Below are positions 38,251 through 45,155 of a stretch of 64,000 bases of DNA, one piece after another. Under the pieces are notes generated by a model. It did not search any database. It saw nothing but the letters and a program-made list of their open reading frames with translations, and was not told the DNA's origin. A program made the position numbers and the translations under genes. The stretch spans positions 1 to 64,000 of the IMG/VR virus record IMGVR_UViG_3300047548_000827, one strand, 5' to 3'. The stretch comes from a virus. The stretch's first letter is position 1. Every line of letters begins with the position of its first letter.

Positions 38251-38700
38251 ATGGAAATCACAATGAAGAACCTAGAGAGTGCCCTCGCTGGTGAGAGCAT
38301 GGCTCATATCAAGTATCGTTACTTTGCTAAGATCGCACGAGAAGAAGGTTTCGAAGATGTTGCGAAACACTTTGAACACACTGCGGATCAGGAAATTCTA
38401 CATGCTTGGAGTCATCTTGAACTGCTAATCGGTAAACCCTCAACTAAGGAGTGTCTTGAAAAGGCCATTGAAGGTGAAACTTATGAATTCACCACAATGT
38501 ATCCTGAGTTTCATCGAATTGCACTCTATGAAGGAAATGTCGCTGCCGCTGCTGAAGCTGAAGAGCAGATCGCAGAAAGTAAAGAACATGCTGACCAATT
38601 CAAGAAAGTTTTGGCTATCGCACAAAAACGTTTTGCTGCACTAGCTAAAGTTGAAAAACGTCATGCAGAAGCATATCAAAAAGTTAAGGAGAGTCTATAA
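38251..38700 (+). CDS. Rubrerythrin (ferritin-like diiron protein)
   Basis: This 149-residue four-helix protein has ExxH-type iron ligands: SALAGESMAHIKYRYFAKIA, HTADQEILHAW, then EGETYEFTTMYPEFHRIA and AEEQIAESKEHADQFKK. It lacks the rubredoxin domain of classical rubrerythrin. A separate rubredoxin gene follows directly, so the two proteins likely work together to reduce peroxide. The start is supported by AAGGAG. Confidence 0.88.
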   Translation: MEITMKNLESALAGESMAHIKYRYFAKIAREEGFEDVAKHFEHTADQEILHAWSHLELLIGKPSTKECLEKAIEGETYEFTTMYPEFHRIALYEGNVAAAAEAEEQIAESKEHADQFKKVLAIAQKRFAALAKVEKRHAEAYQKVKESL

Positions 38701-38840
38701 TGAGTGATACTATTAAAATCATGCGGTGCGTAGTTTGTGGGCATGAAATGTCGGTAGAAGACTGGGAAAGTCTTCCTGAAGAAGTTTGCTGCCCTGAGTG
38801 CGGTGTCAGTAAACATGACTACGAATTAGTAGAACTGTAA
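38700..38840 (+). CDS. Rubredoxin
   Basis: This 46-residue protein has CVVCGHEM and CCPECGVSK, the two Cys pairs that bind one iron, and ends in DYELVEL. It shares its start A with the rubrerythrin stop and its stop A with the next ATG. It is the expected electron donor to the neighbouring diiron protein. Confidence 0.85.
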   Translation: MSDTIKIMRCVVCGHEMSVEDWESLPEEVCCPECGVSKHDYELVEL

Positions 38841-39241
38841 TGTTAGACTGTCTCATTATAGGAGACAGTATTGCTGTAGGAAGCCACATGTTCCGCAAGG
38901 AGTGTGTGGCTTTTGCCAAGGGCGGCATTACTAGTCATGGTTGGGATAAAACATACGGACAGAATGAGTTGAGCAGTGAAACAGTCATTATTAGTCTTGG
39001 AACTAATGACTGGGAAAAAGCAAACACTGTTACTAAACTAACAGAGATCCGTAAGAAGATTAAGGCTAAGAGAGTCTTTTGGATAGCACCACATCAGGGA
39101 TCTAAATCTAAAGCGTATGCAGATGTAAATCAGGTTGCAGCTATGTTTAATGATACTGTGATTACAACAGAAAGATATCAACCTGATAAGATTCATCCAA
39201 GCTGGGCAGGATATAAAGAGTTGATGGAGAAAACTAAATAA
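38840..39241 (+). CDS. SGNH/GDSL-type hydrolase
   Basis: This 133-residue protein shows block I LIIGDSIAVGSH (catalytic Ser), block III-like ISLGTNDW and block V DKIHPSWAGY with the Asp-His pair. Such enzymes remove ester groups, often acetyl groups, from glycans. A role on capsule or O-antigen, or on the phage's own glycans, is plausible. It has no signal peptide. Confidence 0.8.
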   Translation: MLDCLIIGDSIAVGSHMFRKECVAFAKGGITSHGWDKTYGQNELSSETVIISLGTNDWEKANTVTKLTEIRKKIKAKRVFWIAPHQGSKSKAYADVNQVAAMFNDTVITTERYQPDKIHPSWAGYKELMEKTK

Positions 39242-39259
39242 TTTATAAGGAGAAAAATT

Positions 39260-39889
39260 ATGAACTTAGTAGAACATACTAGAAAACTCTTGAATATAAT
39301 CAAAGAGGCTGCGGAAGTAGCAATCACGCAAGAACAGCTTGCTAAAATGTATCCAACTGCAAAACCTATGCAGTTTATTAAAAACATTCCGGTTGCATTA
39401 GTTCCATTTACACAACTAGAGAAATATGTAGGACCTGACAAAGCAAAAGAAATAGAACAAATTGCAGGTGCCGTGGATAAAACTTCATACGATGACGCAT
39501 TTAAAAGCGGAGCGTATGTAGTGTTCCAATGGAATAGTAAAGAAAATAAACCTGATTTCTATTTCGCAGATCCTAACTCAGTCAAAGCAGAGTATACTAA
39601 GTTTACTGGGCAACTTCCTACTGATCCAAACGGTAGAAGTAAAGTACCTTCATTAGTGGTATTGGATAACTTAGGTATTGATGCTAGTAGAATTCCGATG
39701 TTTGTTAAGATAGTTCCTACTCAGATGGTTAGTGCAGACGAGCTAGGGTTAGCAGGTAAGAAGATACAAACACGTTGGGGAGAACCGACGGTTCAGCAAG
39801 GTGGATTTTTAGTTAGAGAATACGATGGGCATATCTATACCGTTGCACCAGATGCAAACGGATTACCAATTGGATATGTTAGTGTATGA
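39260..39889 (+). CDS. Hypothetical phage protein
   Basis: This 209-residue protein starts with a helix (MNLVEHTRKLLNIIKEAAEV) and is otherwise mixed, with KSGAYVVFQWNSKENKPDFY and QGGFLVREYDGHIYTVAPD. N-terminal helices of this kind are frequent in T4-like phage proteins packaged or associated with the virion. AAGGAG precedes the ATG. The function is unknown. Confidence 0.55.
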   Translation: MNLVEHTRKLLNIIKEAAEVAITQEQLAKMYPTAKPMQFIKNIPVALVPFTQLEKYVGPDKAKEIEQIAGAVDKTSYDDAFKSGAYVVFQWNSKENKPDFYFADPNSVKAEYTKFTGQLPTDPNGRSKVPSLVVLDNLGIDASRIPMFVKIVPTQMVSADELGLAGKKIQTRWGEPTVQQGGFLVREYDGHIYTVAPDANGLPIGYVSV

Positions 39890-40587
39890 AAATTAGCGAA
39901 ATACAAATAACGCCTGACGATACTGAACCATGGGACGCTTCTGGAAGAGTCCCCGAGAAAAAAAGTATGTCGGGATTGAAGTTAGTTCCTGGTAGTGATA
40001 GATATGCATACTCTGCGAAAGCAGAAAGTGGGCACACGTTCACAGGAACTGACAAGAACATATTCATCTACGACACAAAGACTGAAAGTGGTGAAATAAA
40101 ATTCATAGGGTATCTTGGTCTACGAAAGAGAAGTGACTTCCCTTCACCTAAGGCCTTTCAAGTGTCCAATGTAGCGATAGACAGTGCATATCGAGGGCAA
40201 GGAATTGGTCAGCTATTATATTCAGTTCCATTGAGAGAATTAGGATATACGTTAATCGCAGATGACACACAAACTGGCGCTGCTATGAAATTGTGGGTCA
40301 ACCTAAGTAAAGATCCTAATGTGAGTGTTAATGGATATATAACTTATGATCCTGAAGAGGCTAGAGAACCTGAAACAAAGGTTTTCTTAACTAGAAAGCT
40401 AAAAGCTACGAAAATGGGTACTAGATCCTATATTTCGTATTATAGTTTTCCAGTTTCTGAAAACGTTGAATTGAAGAGACTACAGGCAGCAGTGAAAAAA
40501 ATAAAAATCTACAGTAAGGAACATCCTGAGGATCAAGAGCAAATAGTAGGTCTTTATGCGAGATGGGCTAACCAAGAGGGTATTTAA
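39886..40587 (+). CDS. GNAT-family acetyltransferase
   Basis: This 233-residue protein has an N-terminal extension (MKISEIQITPDDTEPWD) and a GNAT core: QVSNVAIDSAYRGQGIGQLL is the acetyl-CoA-binding motif A, followed by LIADDTQTGAAMKLWVNL as motif B. The last 60 residues are helical. The substrate is unknown. It overlaps its neighbours at both ends. Confidence 0.8.
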   Translation: MKISEIQITPDDTEPWDASGRVPEKKSMSGLKLVPGSDRYAYSAKAESGHTFTGTDKNIFIYDTKTESGEIKFIGYLGLRKRSDFPSPKAFQVSNVAIDSAYRGQGIGQLLYSVPLRELGYTLIADDTQTGAAMKLWVNLSKDPNVSVNGYITYDPEEAREPETKVFLTRKLKATKMGTRSYISYYSFPVSENVELKRLQAAVKKIKIYSKEHPEDQEQIVGLYARWANQEGI

Positions 40588-40739
40588 TGATAGACTACAC
40601 AAAGTTTGAAGTACAGAAGAAGATTCTTTTAGATTACCTTCAAGTAATGATTGCACTTGAAGATTGGCATGGCGTAGCAGATTTGGCTATGGACTTGCGT
40701 GAATTGGAAGCCAAAAATAACGCTATCAAAGATAAATAA
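40587..40739 (+). CDS. 50-residue helical phage protein
   Basis: MIDYTKFEVQKKILLDYLQV and EDWHGVADLAMDLRELEA form a helical hairpin that is common in T4-like phages. The ATG shares its A with the preceding stop. The function is unknown. Confidence 0.6.
   Translation: MIDYTKFEVQKKILLDYLQVMIALEDWHGVADLAMDLRELEAKNNAIKDK
40731..40738 (+). promoter_or_regulatory. Late-type promoter
   Basis: GATAAATA, 20 bp before ATG 40759, with AAAGGA between. Confidence 0.4.
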
Positions 40740-40758
40740 TAGTAAAAGGAATATAAAA

Positions 40759-41004
40759 ATGAGCACTGCTAGAGTAAGAAAAATATTAAATCTGTTGGAG
40801 TCGGTACAATTACAAAATACCCGTGATGATGTTGGTATACATAAAGTATATCGAAATTCAGATGGTTCTGCTACTGTTGTTTTAGAGTCTGGGCAATCAT
40901 TATGGTTTAACGCACAGTTTGTTGCAAGAGTTTTGATCAATGAAAACAATAAAATTAATTCTAAATTGATTTTAGAAGCGATAAAACACAAGTCCTTAAA
41001 TTAA
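40759..41004 (+). CDS. Hypothetical 81-residue protein
   Basis: The protein starts with a helix (MSTARVRKILNLLESVQ), then has a strand pair (GIHKVYRNSDGSATVVLESG) and a helical end. Its stop at 41002-41004 is followed in the same frame by 39 further sense codons leading into the next gene. The function is unknown. Confidence 0.6.
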   Translation: MSTARVRKILNLLESVQLQNTRDDVGIHKVYRNSDGSATVVLESGQSLWFNAQFVARVLINENNKINSKLILEAIKHKSLN

Positions 41005-41121
41005 ATTGGTGATAAGCTAACCGGGCCGTTTGGTAGATCCGCAATAGCCAAGGTAGAAAAAAGAGCCAGAGAAAGGCGAAACAGTCTTCCTGATTATAAC
41101 CGTGCAATAAACGCTGATCTT

Positions 41122-41544
41122 ATGAGTAAAGGACCCCAAGAGCTTGAATATTCTCCAAAAGAATGGGCAGAGATAAGAAGACAACAGAAACTAACTGCCA
41201 AAAATTCAGATAATGCAGCTGCCAGACTACGAAAACCATTTAACCCAAAGGGGTTGACAGCACCTCTTCAGAAAGTTGGTAATGCACTTTTAAATAGACC
41301 TAATAAGTATCCGGGATTCACTGGATCAGAACTACGAGCAGATGCCAAATTTTATGCACAGGAACTAAGAAAGGAAGAAGCAAAGAAAAAGTGGAAAGAA
41401 AAGTACCTGTCTAGTGGATTTTCAGGACCGGAAAAACCAATCAACCTAACTCCTTTGAGAAATAAAGTAAAAGATACAAACGCAGAACTTGAACGTTGGG
41501 AAGAAACTTTACCGACCCGAGTAGCAAAAAAACGAACACCATAA
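41122..41544 (+). CDS. Basic phage protein, probably 5'-truncated or reached by readthrough
   Basis: The 140 residues are Lys/Arg/Pro-rich (SPKEWAEIRRQQKLTAKN, LRNKVKDTNAELERWEETLP). The frame is open from 41005, directly after the stop of the preceding gene, and the extra 39 codons (starting IGDKLTGPFGRSAIAKVEKR) look protein-like but contain no start codon before ATG 41122. No Shine-Dalgarno precedes 41122. The gene may be a remnant, or may be reached by stop-codon readthrough. Confidence 0.5.
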   Translation: MSKGPQELEYSPKEWAEIRRQQKLTAKNSDNAAARLRKPFNPKGLTAPLQKVGNALLNRPNKYPGFTGSELRADAKFYAQELRKEEAKKKWKEKYLSSGFSGPEKPINLTPLRNKVKDTNAELERWEETLPTRVAKKRTP

Positions 41545-41561
41545 TTTGTTGCCCAACTTTA

Positions 41562-41590
41562 TTGATCAATGCGATAGTAGGAGATATAAT
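41562..41590 (+). promoter_or_regulatory. Promoter of the permuted tmRNA
   Basis: TTGATC (41562-41567), a 17-bp spacer and TATAAT (41585-41590). RNA would start near 41597, just before the acceptor piece. Confidence 0.7.
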
Positions 41591-41596
41591 ATAATC

Positions 41597-41661
41597 TATT
41601 GCTGTATGAAGTGAATTGAAAGACGGGCAAGACTCGGGTTCGACTCCCGACAGGTCCACCA
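41597..41661 (+). ncRNA. ssrA: Permuted tmRNA, acceptor piece (3' tRNA-like half)
   Basis: The T-arm TCGGG-TTCGACT-CCCGA (41634-41650) is perfect and is followed at once by acceptor strand CAGGTCC (41651-41657), discriminator A and encoded CCA (41659-41661). No 5' acceptor strand or D-arm lies upstream. The matching strand GGGCCTG lies 495 bp downstream and pairs at all seven positions (one G-U), in front of a typical tmRNA D-region and tag reading frame. This order, acceptor half first, defines the two-piece tmRNA genes of alpha- and betaproteobacteria and cyanobacteria. Confidence 0.82.
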
Positions 41662-41684
41662 TAAGGAGATTGAATAAATACTAG

Positions 41685-42143
41685 ATGCGTATAAATGAAA
41701 TACTAATCGAATCCACGACTGATGATTTAGTATCTGAATTCTTAAAGAGTATATCACCCAAAGAGTTGAGATACTATTCTCGTAGAGATAACTGTGGTCC
41801 TGCCGCACTCCATATGATAAGTTGGGCCAGAGAAAAAGGGTTAGAATTGCAAAGATACGGCGGTTATTTTGTAGCAGATAATGTTGTATACGACAAAGCG
41901 GACTTTACAAAAGAAATGAAGCGTGAGTTTTTACAACAAGGACTAGATTTTAATGATCCTCAAGAAAGAAAAGAGTTCATTGAATCAAATCCAGAATATA
42001 GTGAAGAATGGAAAAAAGTCCCTCACTACTGGTTACAAGATAAATCGGGAAATGTATATGATCCAACAGGATACATTCAGTTTGTTAATACTGGATTAGC
42101 AAAGGATTTAAACGCATCAAGATATTTAGGCAAGCCAAGTTAG
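41685..42143 (+). CDS. 152-residue protein encoded inside the tmRNA intervening segment
   Basis: The gene fills the 494-bp segment between the two tmRNA pieces, starting 23 bp after the CCA and ending 12 bp before the mature 5' end of the coding piece. The protein starts MRINEILIESTTDDLV, a typical T4-like phage N-terminus. DNCGPAALHMISWA and VPHYWLQDKSGNVYDPTG place a Cys, a His and an Asp in the order of papain/C39-like cysteine peptidases, so a peptidase-like or transglutaminase-like fold is possible. AAGGAG is 16 bp upstream and a late-type motif at 41673-41680 is 4 bp before the ATG, so the translation signal is unusual. Confidence 0.65.
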   Translation: MRINEILIESTTDDLVSEFLKSISPKELRYYSRRDNCGPAALHMISWAREKGLELQRYGGYFVADNVVYDKADFTKEMKREFLQQGLDFNDPQERKEFIESNPEYSEEWKKVPHYWLQDKSGNVYDPTGYIQFVNTGLAKDLNASRYLGKPS

Positions 42144-42155
42144 TCTTCTTATGAT

Positions 42156-42390
42156 GGGCCTGCAATGGTATCGATTGACGGACGAGTAGAGGAATGGACA
42201 GCACGATAGGCGATGATCGTTAATCAAGCAAACTAAAGTAAATGCAAAAGCAAATACTACAACTGGTGAGTACAAAGTCGAAGTAAGCAAGTCTTTCCGT
42301 TTCGGAAAAGTTGCTGCCAACGATGACCGTGCTTTACTAGCAGCCTAAACAGCAAGCTAGACCGGGGTGGAGACAACCACCTGGCAACAG
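42156..42390 (+). ncRNA. ssrA: Permuted tmRNA, coding piece with proteolysis tag
   Basis: GGGCCTG (42156-42162) is the 5' acceptor strand, followed by a D-region TGGTATCGATTGACGG close to the tmRNA consensus. The hairpin TTTCCG-TTT-CGGAAA (42294-42308) lies just before the tag, where pseudoknot 1 ends in other tmRNAs. The resume codon is probably GCT 42313, preceded by AAGTT (A at -4 as in E. coli TAGTC). The tag reads AANDDRALLAA and stops with TAA at 42346-42348; compare ANDENYALAA of E. coli. GGTGG/CCACC near 42366-42381 closes the 3' part. The exact 3' end is uncertain. Confidence 0.82.
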
Positions 42391-42400
42391 AATCAATCAG

Positions 42401-42424
42401 AAAAGGTCCGAAAGGACCTTTTCT
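42401..42424 (+). terminator. Intrinsic terminator after the tmRNA
   Basis: AAAAGGTCC-GAAA-GGACCTTTT followed by C and TT: a 9-bp hairpin with a GNRA loop, placed right after the coding piece. Confidence 0.8.
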
Positions 42425-42433
42425 TCCATAAAT

Positions 42434-43021
42434 ATGTGTATGAGATATTGGAAAAAAGTTTACGCAGGTGACTATCTAAGTTATTCAAAGAAGATTCTTG
42501 ATTATGGAAAGGAAAACATTAACTTCGAAAAATGTCCTTTTTGGAATCAACTGAATCTTTCTCGTCTAAAAGAATCTGTTCCGGAGCTATTTGAAGGCGT
42601 TGCAGAGTTCGGAGAACCTAAAGTTATTGCACTTCTATACATTAGAATGTATGATGCTAGTACAGTTCACATTGATCATACTGTTGGCTTGAACTTCGGA
42701 GTTCAAGCAAGGCTTAACATACCAATTTTGAATACAGAAGGAACAAGAACAGCTTTTTATGAATTGCCGATGCCACAAGTTCTTAACTTTAAATCAAATA
42801 GCGATGGTACAAAGTTTTGGCCACAAAGTTATAAGACTAGATTCTCTCCTATCACGGAAGTTGAAGTGGATTCTCCAACTATATTGAGAACTTCGGCAGT
42901 ACATTCAGTTAAATGTCCTCCAAACGCAGCTATGCCTAGAATTACACTTACTATTGCGTTTCAGGAAGACTTGGTAAAGTATTTGGATATCGAAGATAAT
43001 GACGAAGAAAAAAAAGTTTAA
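42434..43021 (+). CDS. 2OG-Fe(II) oxygenase-like protein
   Basis: This protein of about 195 residues (ATG 42434 or 42440) has VHIDHT as HxD, then NIPILNTEGTRTAFYEL, and SAVHSVKCPPNAAMPRITLT as distal His and Arg, the order of a double-stranded beta-helix oxygenase. It differs from the pair at 1-2.3 kb and belongs to a phage-type group. An ATAAATA motif overlaps the start codon region and no Shine-Dalgarno is visible. The substrate is unknown. Confidence 0.65.
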   Translation: MCMRYWKKVYAGDYLSYSKKILDYGKENINFEKCPFWNQLNLSRLKESVPELFEGVAEFGEPKVIALLYIRMYDASTVHIDHTVGLNFGVQARLNIPILNTEGTRTAFYELPMPQVLNFKSNSDGTKFWPQSYKTRFSPITEVEVDSPTILRTSAVHSVKCPPNAAMPRITLTIAFQEDLVKYLDIEDNDEEKKV

Positions 43022-43757
43022 TGTATTGGTAGTAGGAGATAGTTGTATAGATGGATATTGCTATGGGACTTGCGAAAGATTAAGCCCTGAAGCACCAGTT
43101 CCTATTCTGAAACTTGCAAGAATGGAACAACGAGAAGGAATGGCTGCTAATGTAAAGAACAACCTTGAAGCATTAGGAGTACTAGTTACATTTAAGACAA
43201 ATAAAGAAATAATTTCTAAAGTAAGGTTCATAGATGAAAAGTACGGCCAGCATTTGATTAGAGTGGATGAAGATACGTTAGTTGAACAATGGGATGGTGC
43301 AGACAAACTAAATTTAACGAGATTTGATGCGATTGTGATCTCAGATTACAATAAGGGGTTTATCAGTTATAACACAATCTCCTCATTAAGACGCCGATTC
43401 GAAGGTCCTATTTTCCTTGATACTAAAAAACAAGATTTGGCACAATTCCATGGTATTTTTGTAAAGATCAATGAGCTAGAATACAAGAATAGATATAGCA
43501 TCAATGACAATTTGATTGTCACTCTTGGAAAATCAGGAGCAATGTATAAAAAATTTAACGATGAAAAGTTCTATGAAACGCCAAAAGTTGATGTAGTTGA
43601 TGTATGCGGTGCCGGTGATACCTTTTTATCCGCACTAGCATTCAAGTATCTTGAGACTGGTTCTATTGATGATGCAATCAACTTTGCTAATAAGGCAGCA
43701 TCAATTACAATTCAACATATGGGTACATATGCACCTACCTTAGGCGAGATAGAGTAG
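42999..43757 (+). CDS. PfkB-type sugar kinase, HldE kinase-domain-like
   Basis: This 252-residue protein has LVVGDSCIDGYCYGTCERLS then PEAPVPILK, the signature of D-glycero-D-manno-heptose-7-phosphate kinases (HldE/RfaE N-terminal domain). DVCGAGDTFLSALAF is the PfkB catalytic loop with the base Asp. The adenylyltransferase half of HldE is missing. It would feed heptose-type nucleotide sugars, which fits the GT9-like halves at 11-12.5 kb. It overlaps the previous gene by 23 bp. Confidence 0.82.
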   Translation: MTKKKKFNVLVVGDSCIDGYCYGTCERLSPEAPVPILKLARMEQREGMAANVKNNLEALGVLVTFKTNKEIISKVRFIDEKYGQHLIRVDEDTLVEQWDGADKLNLTRFDAIVISDYNKGFISYNTISSLRRRFEGPIFLDTKKQDLAQFHGIFVKINELEYKNRYSINDNLIVTLGKSGAMYKKFNDEKFYETPKVDVVDVCGAGDTFLSALAFKYLETGSIDDAINFANKAASITIQHMGTYAPTLGEIE

Positions 43758-43993
43758 TGACTGAGCGAACTTGGCTGATACCCAATATTACTGAAGAAGA
43801 AATACAGTGGGTGTTAGATAACAAGCTGCAATGTTATAGCATTCCACCTGAAGTAAACGAACTTGTTTCGTATGGTCAAGTGGTCAAGGTGATGACAAGT
43901 CCTAGACATTTTTTTATTATCACTGCTAATGAAAAGGAGGAAATGTGGGTAACTCTTAGGTTTCCAGACAAAATGTTGTTTATTGAAGAATAA
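43757..43993 (+). CDS. Hypothetical protein (GTG start)
   Basis: The 78 residues (MTERTWLIPNITEEEIQWVL...) include helices at the N-terminus and strands in HFFIITANEKEEMWVTLRF. GTG 43757 shares its G with the preceding TAG. It is probably co-translated with the kinase. The function is unknown. Confidence 0.55.
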   Translation: MTERTWLIPNITEEEIQWVLDNKLQCYSIPPEVNELVSYGQVVKVMTSPRHFFIITANEKEEMWVTLRFPDKMLFIEE

Positions 43994-43996
43994 TAA

Positions 43997-44028
43997 CCAA
44001 AGTAGTGTAAGACTAAATATTACTTTGG
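43997..44028 (+). other. Hairpin between the kinase operon and the outer-membrane gene
   Basis: CCAAAGTA (43997-44004) pairs with TACTTTGG (44021-44028) over a 16-nt loop. No T run follows, so it is not a clear terminator; an operator or weak terminator is possible. Confidence 0.35.
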
Positions 44029-44040
44029 TAAATCTGATGC

Positions 44041-44069
44041 TTGTATGTAAGATCAGAGTTTGTTAAAAT
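44041..44069 (+). promoter_or_regulatory. Sigma70-type promoter of the outer-membrane gene
   Basis: TTGTAT (44041-44046), a 17-bp spacer and TAAAAT (44064-44069); GAAAGGA precedes the ATG. Confidence 0.55.
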
Positions 44070-44096
44070 AGTCAAACTTTATAGAAAGGAAAAACA

Positions 44097-44543
44097 ATGA
44101 AAAAACTAATCATCGCTTCACTAATGGCAGCAGCAATTGGAACAGCAAGTGCATACGAGATCGGCGTTACTGCCGGTCGTGATGGTACTGCAGGCGTAAA
44201 CACCGCAGGTGTTACTGTTGGTCAACGTTGGGACAAAGTTACCGCTACTCTAGGTTATGAGCGTGTTAACTATATCGACAACGAGCAAAATCGCTGGAGT
44301 CTCACTGGTGGATATGATGTAGTTAAACTAGGACAACTTACTGTTTCTGCACTAGCAGGGGTGTCTTATCTGGACAATCGTGTTGGTGAAAATGGTTATG
44401 CTCTACGAGCAGGTGTTGGTGCATCGTATCCTGTCACTAAGAACGTTGCCCTAACCGCAGCAGCATTCCGTCAGTTTGGACAAGATCGCGTCAGCATGTA
44501 TGACGGCAACAACGTCCAAGTTGGTCTCAAGTATTCGTTCTAA
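44097..44543 (+). CDS. Phage-encoded outer-membrane beta-barrel protein
   Basis: A signal peptide (MKKLIIASLMAAAIGTASA, cleavage at ASA) precedes about 129 residues of alternating amphipathic strands (WDKVTATLGYERVNY, LTVSALAGVSYLDN, ALRAGVGASYPVTKNVALTA) and a terminal NVQVGLKYSF. The final Phe preceded by alternating hydrophobic residues is the outer-membrane insertion signal recognised by BAM. Length fits an eight-strand barrel. It may block the receptor against other phages or alter the envelope. It has its own promoter and terminator. Confidence 0.82.
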   Translation: MKKLIIASLMAAAIGTASAYEIGVTAGRDGTAGVNTAGVTVGQRWDKVTATLGYERVNYIDNEQNRWSLTGGYDVVKLGQLTVSALAGVSYLDNRVGENGYALRAGVGASYPVTKNVALTAAAFRQFGQDRVSMYDGNNVQVGLKYSF

Positions 44544-44561
44544 TTTTTAGTTAGTAACGGG

Positions 44562-44586
44562 AAAAAGGCTCCCAAGGAGCCTTTTT
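44562..44586 (+). terminator. Intrinsic terminator
   Basis: AAAAAGGCTCC-CAA-GGAGCCTTTTT, a strong hairpin with T run directly after the outer-membrane gene. Confidence 0.9.
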
Positions 44587-44616
44587 CATTTTGTGGAAAG
44601 CTGCTATAATCAATGT

Positions 44617-44871
44617 ATGAAAATTGAAAATTCATTAGATTGGGCAAAGGTAAGTATTTCGTTGATCAAGGATTTGTCCAAGATTCCATACAACAAAGAT
44701 TTGTATAAGATGATGGATAATATATCTCACATGATAACTGAACTTAGCAAAAAAGAAGTCGCTGCTCGCCAACAACGAAACCCGAATTATTTAAGTGCAG
44801 ATATAGAAAAGATCAACGGCTCAATAGCTCATCTAGAAAAACTTATTTTTATGGCTACATTAATGAGGTAA
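44617..44871 (+). CDS. Hypothetical helical protein
   Basis: The 84 residues (MKIENSLDWAKVSISLIKDL...) form a helical protein ending in MATLMR. TATAAT with an extended TG lies at 44605-44610, only 6 bp before the ATG, so the mRNA may be leaderless. The function is unknown. Confidence 0.55.
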   Translation: MKIENSLDWAKVSISLIKDLSKIPYNKDLYKMMDNISHMITELSKKEVAARQQRNPNYLSADIEKINGSIAHLEKLIFMATLMR

Positions 44872-44873
44872 AC

Positions 44874-45155
44874 ATGTCTAAAGATTGGAAAAAAATTGCA
44901 GGTTGGTTGAAGTCTATTCTAAATGAAGAGGTAGTAAAGGTAACGTTTACTAAAAAAGACGGAACTGATCGAGTCATGAATTGCACTAGAAAACCAGAGT
45001 TAGTTCCAAAAGTTGAAGTAACAGAAGGTAAAAAAGCCAAAACCGTTTCTGAAGATATTATTGTTGTATATGATGTGGATGTTGAGGGTTGGAGAAGTTT
45101 CAACATTAACTCTGTCAAAGAAATTTCTTTCTCTCTTTCAAAGGAACAAGTATGA
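44874..45155 (+). CDS. SH3-like barrel protein (DUF2693-type)
   Basis: This 93-residue protein has VVKVTFTKKDGTDRVMNCTR, then EDIIVVYDVDVEGWRSFNIN and VKEISF, the pattern of the SH3-barrel proteins of T4-like phages. They are often small nucleic-acid or protein binders. It overlaps the next gene by 4 bp. Confidence 0.65.
   Translation: MSKDWKKIAGWLKSILNEEVVKVTFTKKDGTDRVMNCTRKPELVPKVEVTEGKKAKTVSEDIIVVYDVDVEGWRSFNINSVKEISFSLSKEQV

Noticed and set aside
41634-41661. tRNA 3' end as a phage attachment site
   Set aside because: An isolated tRNA 3' half first suggested an att core. No integrase is present in the window, and the matching 5' strand, D-region and tag frame downstream make a permuted tmRNA the better explanation.
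42244-42312. A longer 34-residue tmRNA tag starting at GCA 42244
   Set aside because: The frame is open, but the stretch contains the stem that precedes the tag in other tmRNAs, and only GCT 42313 has the expected A at -4 and a tag of normal length.
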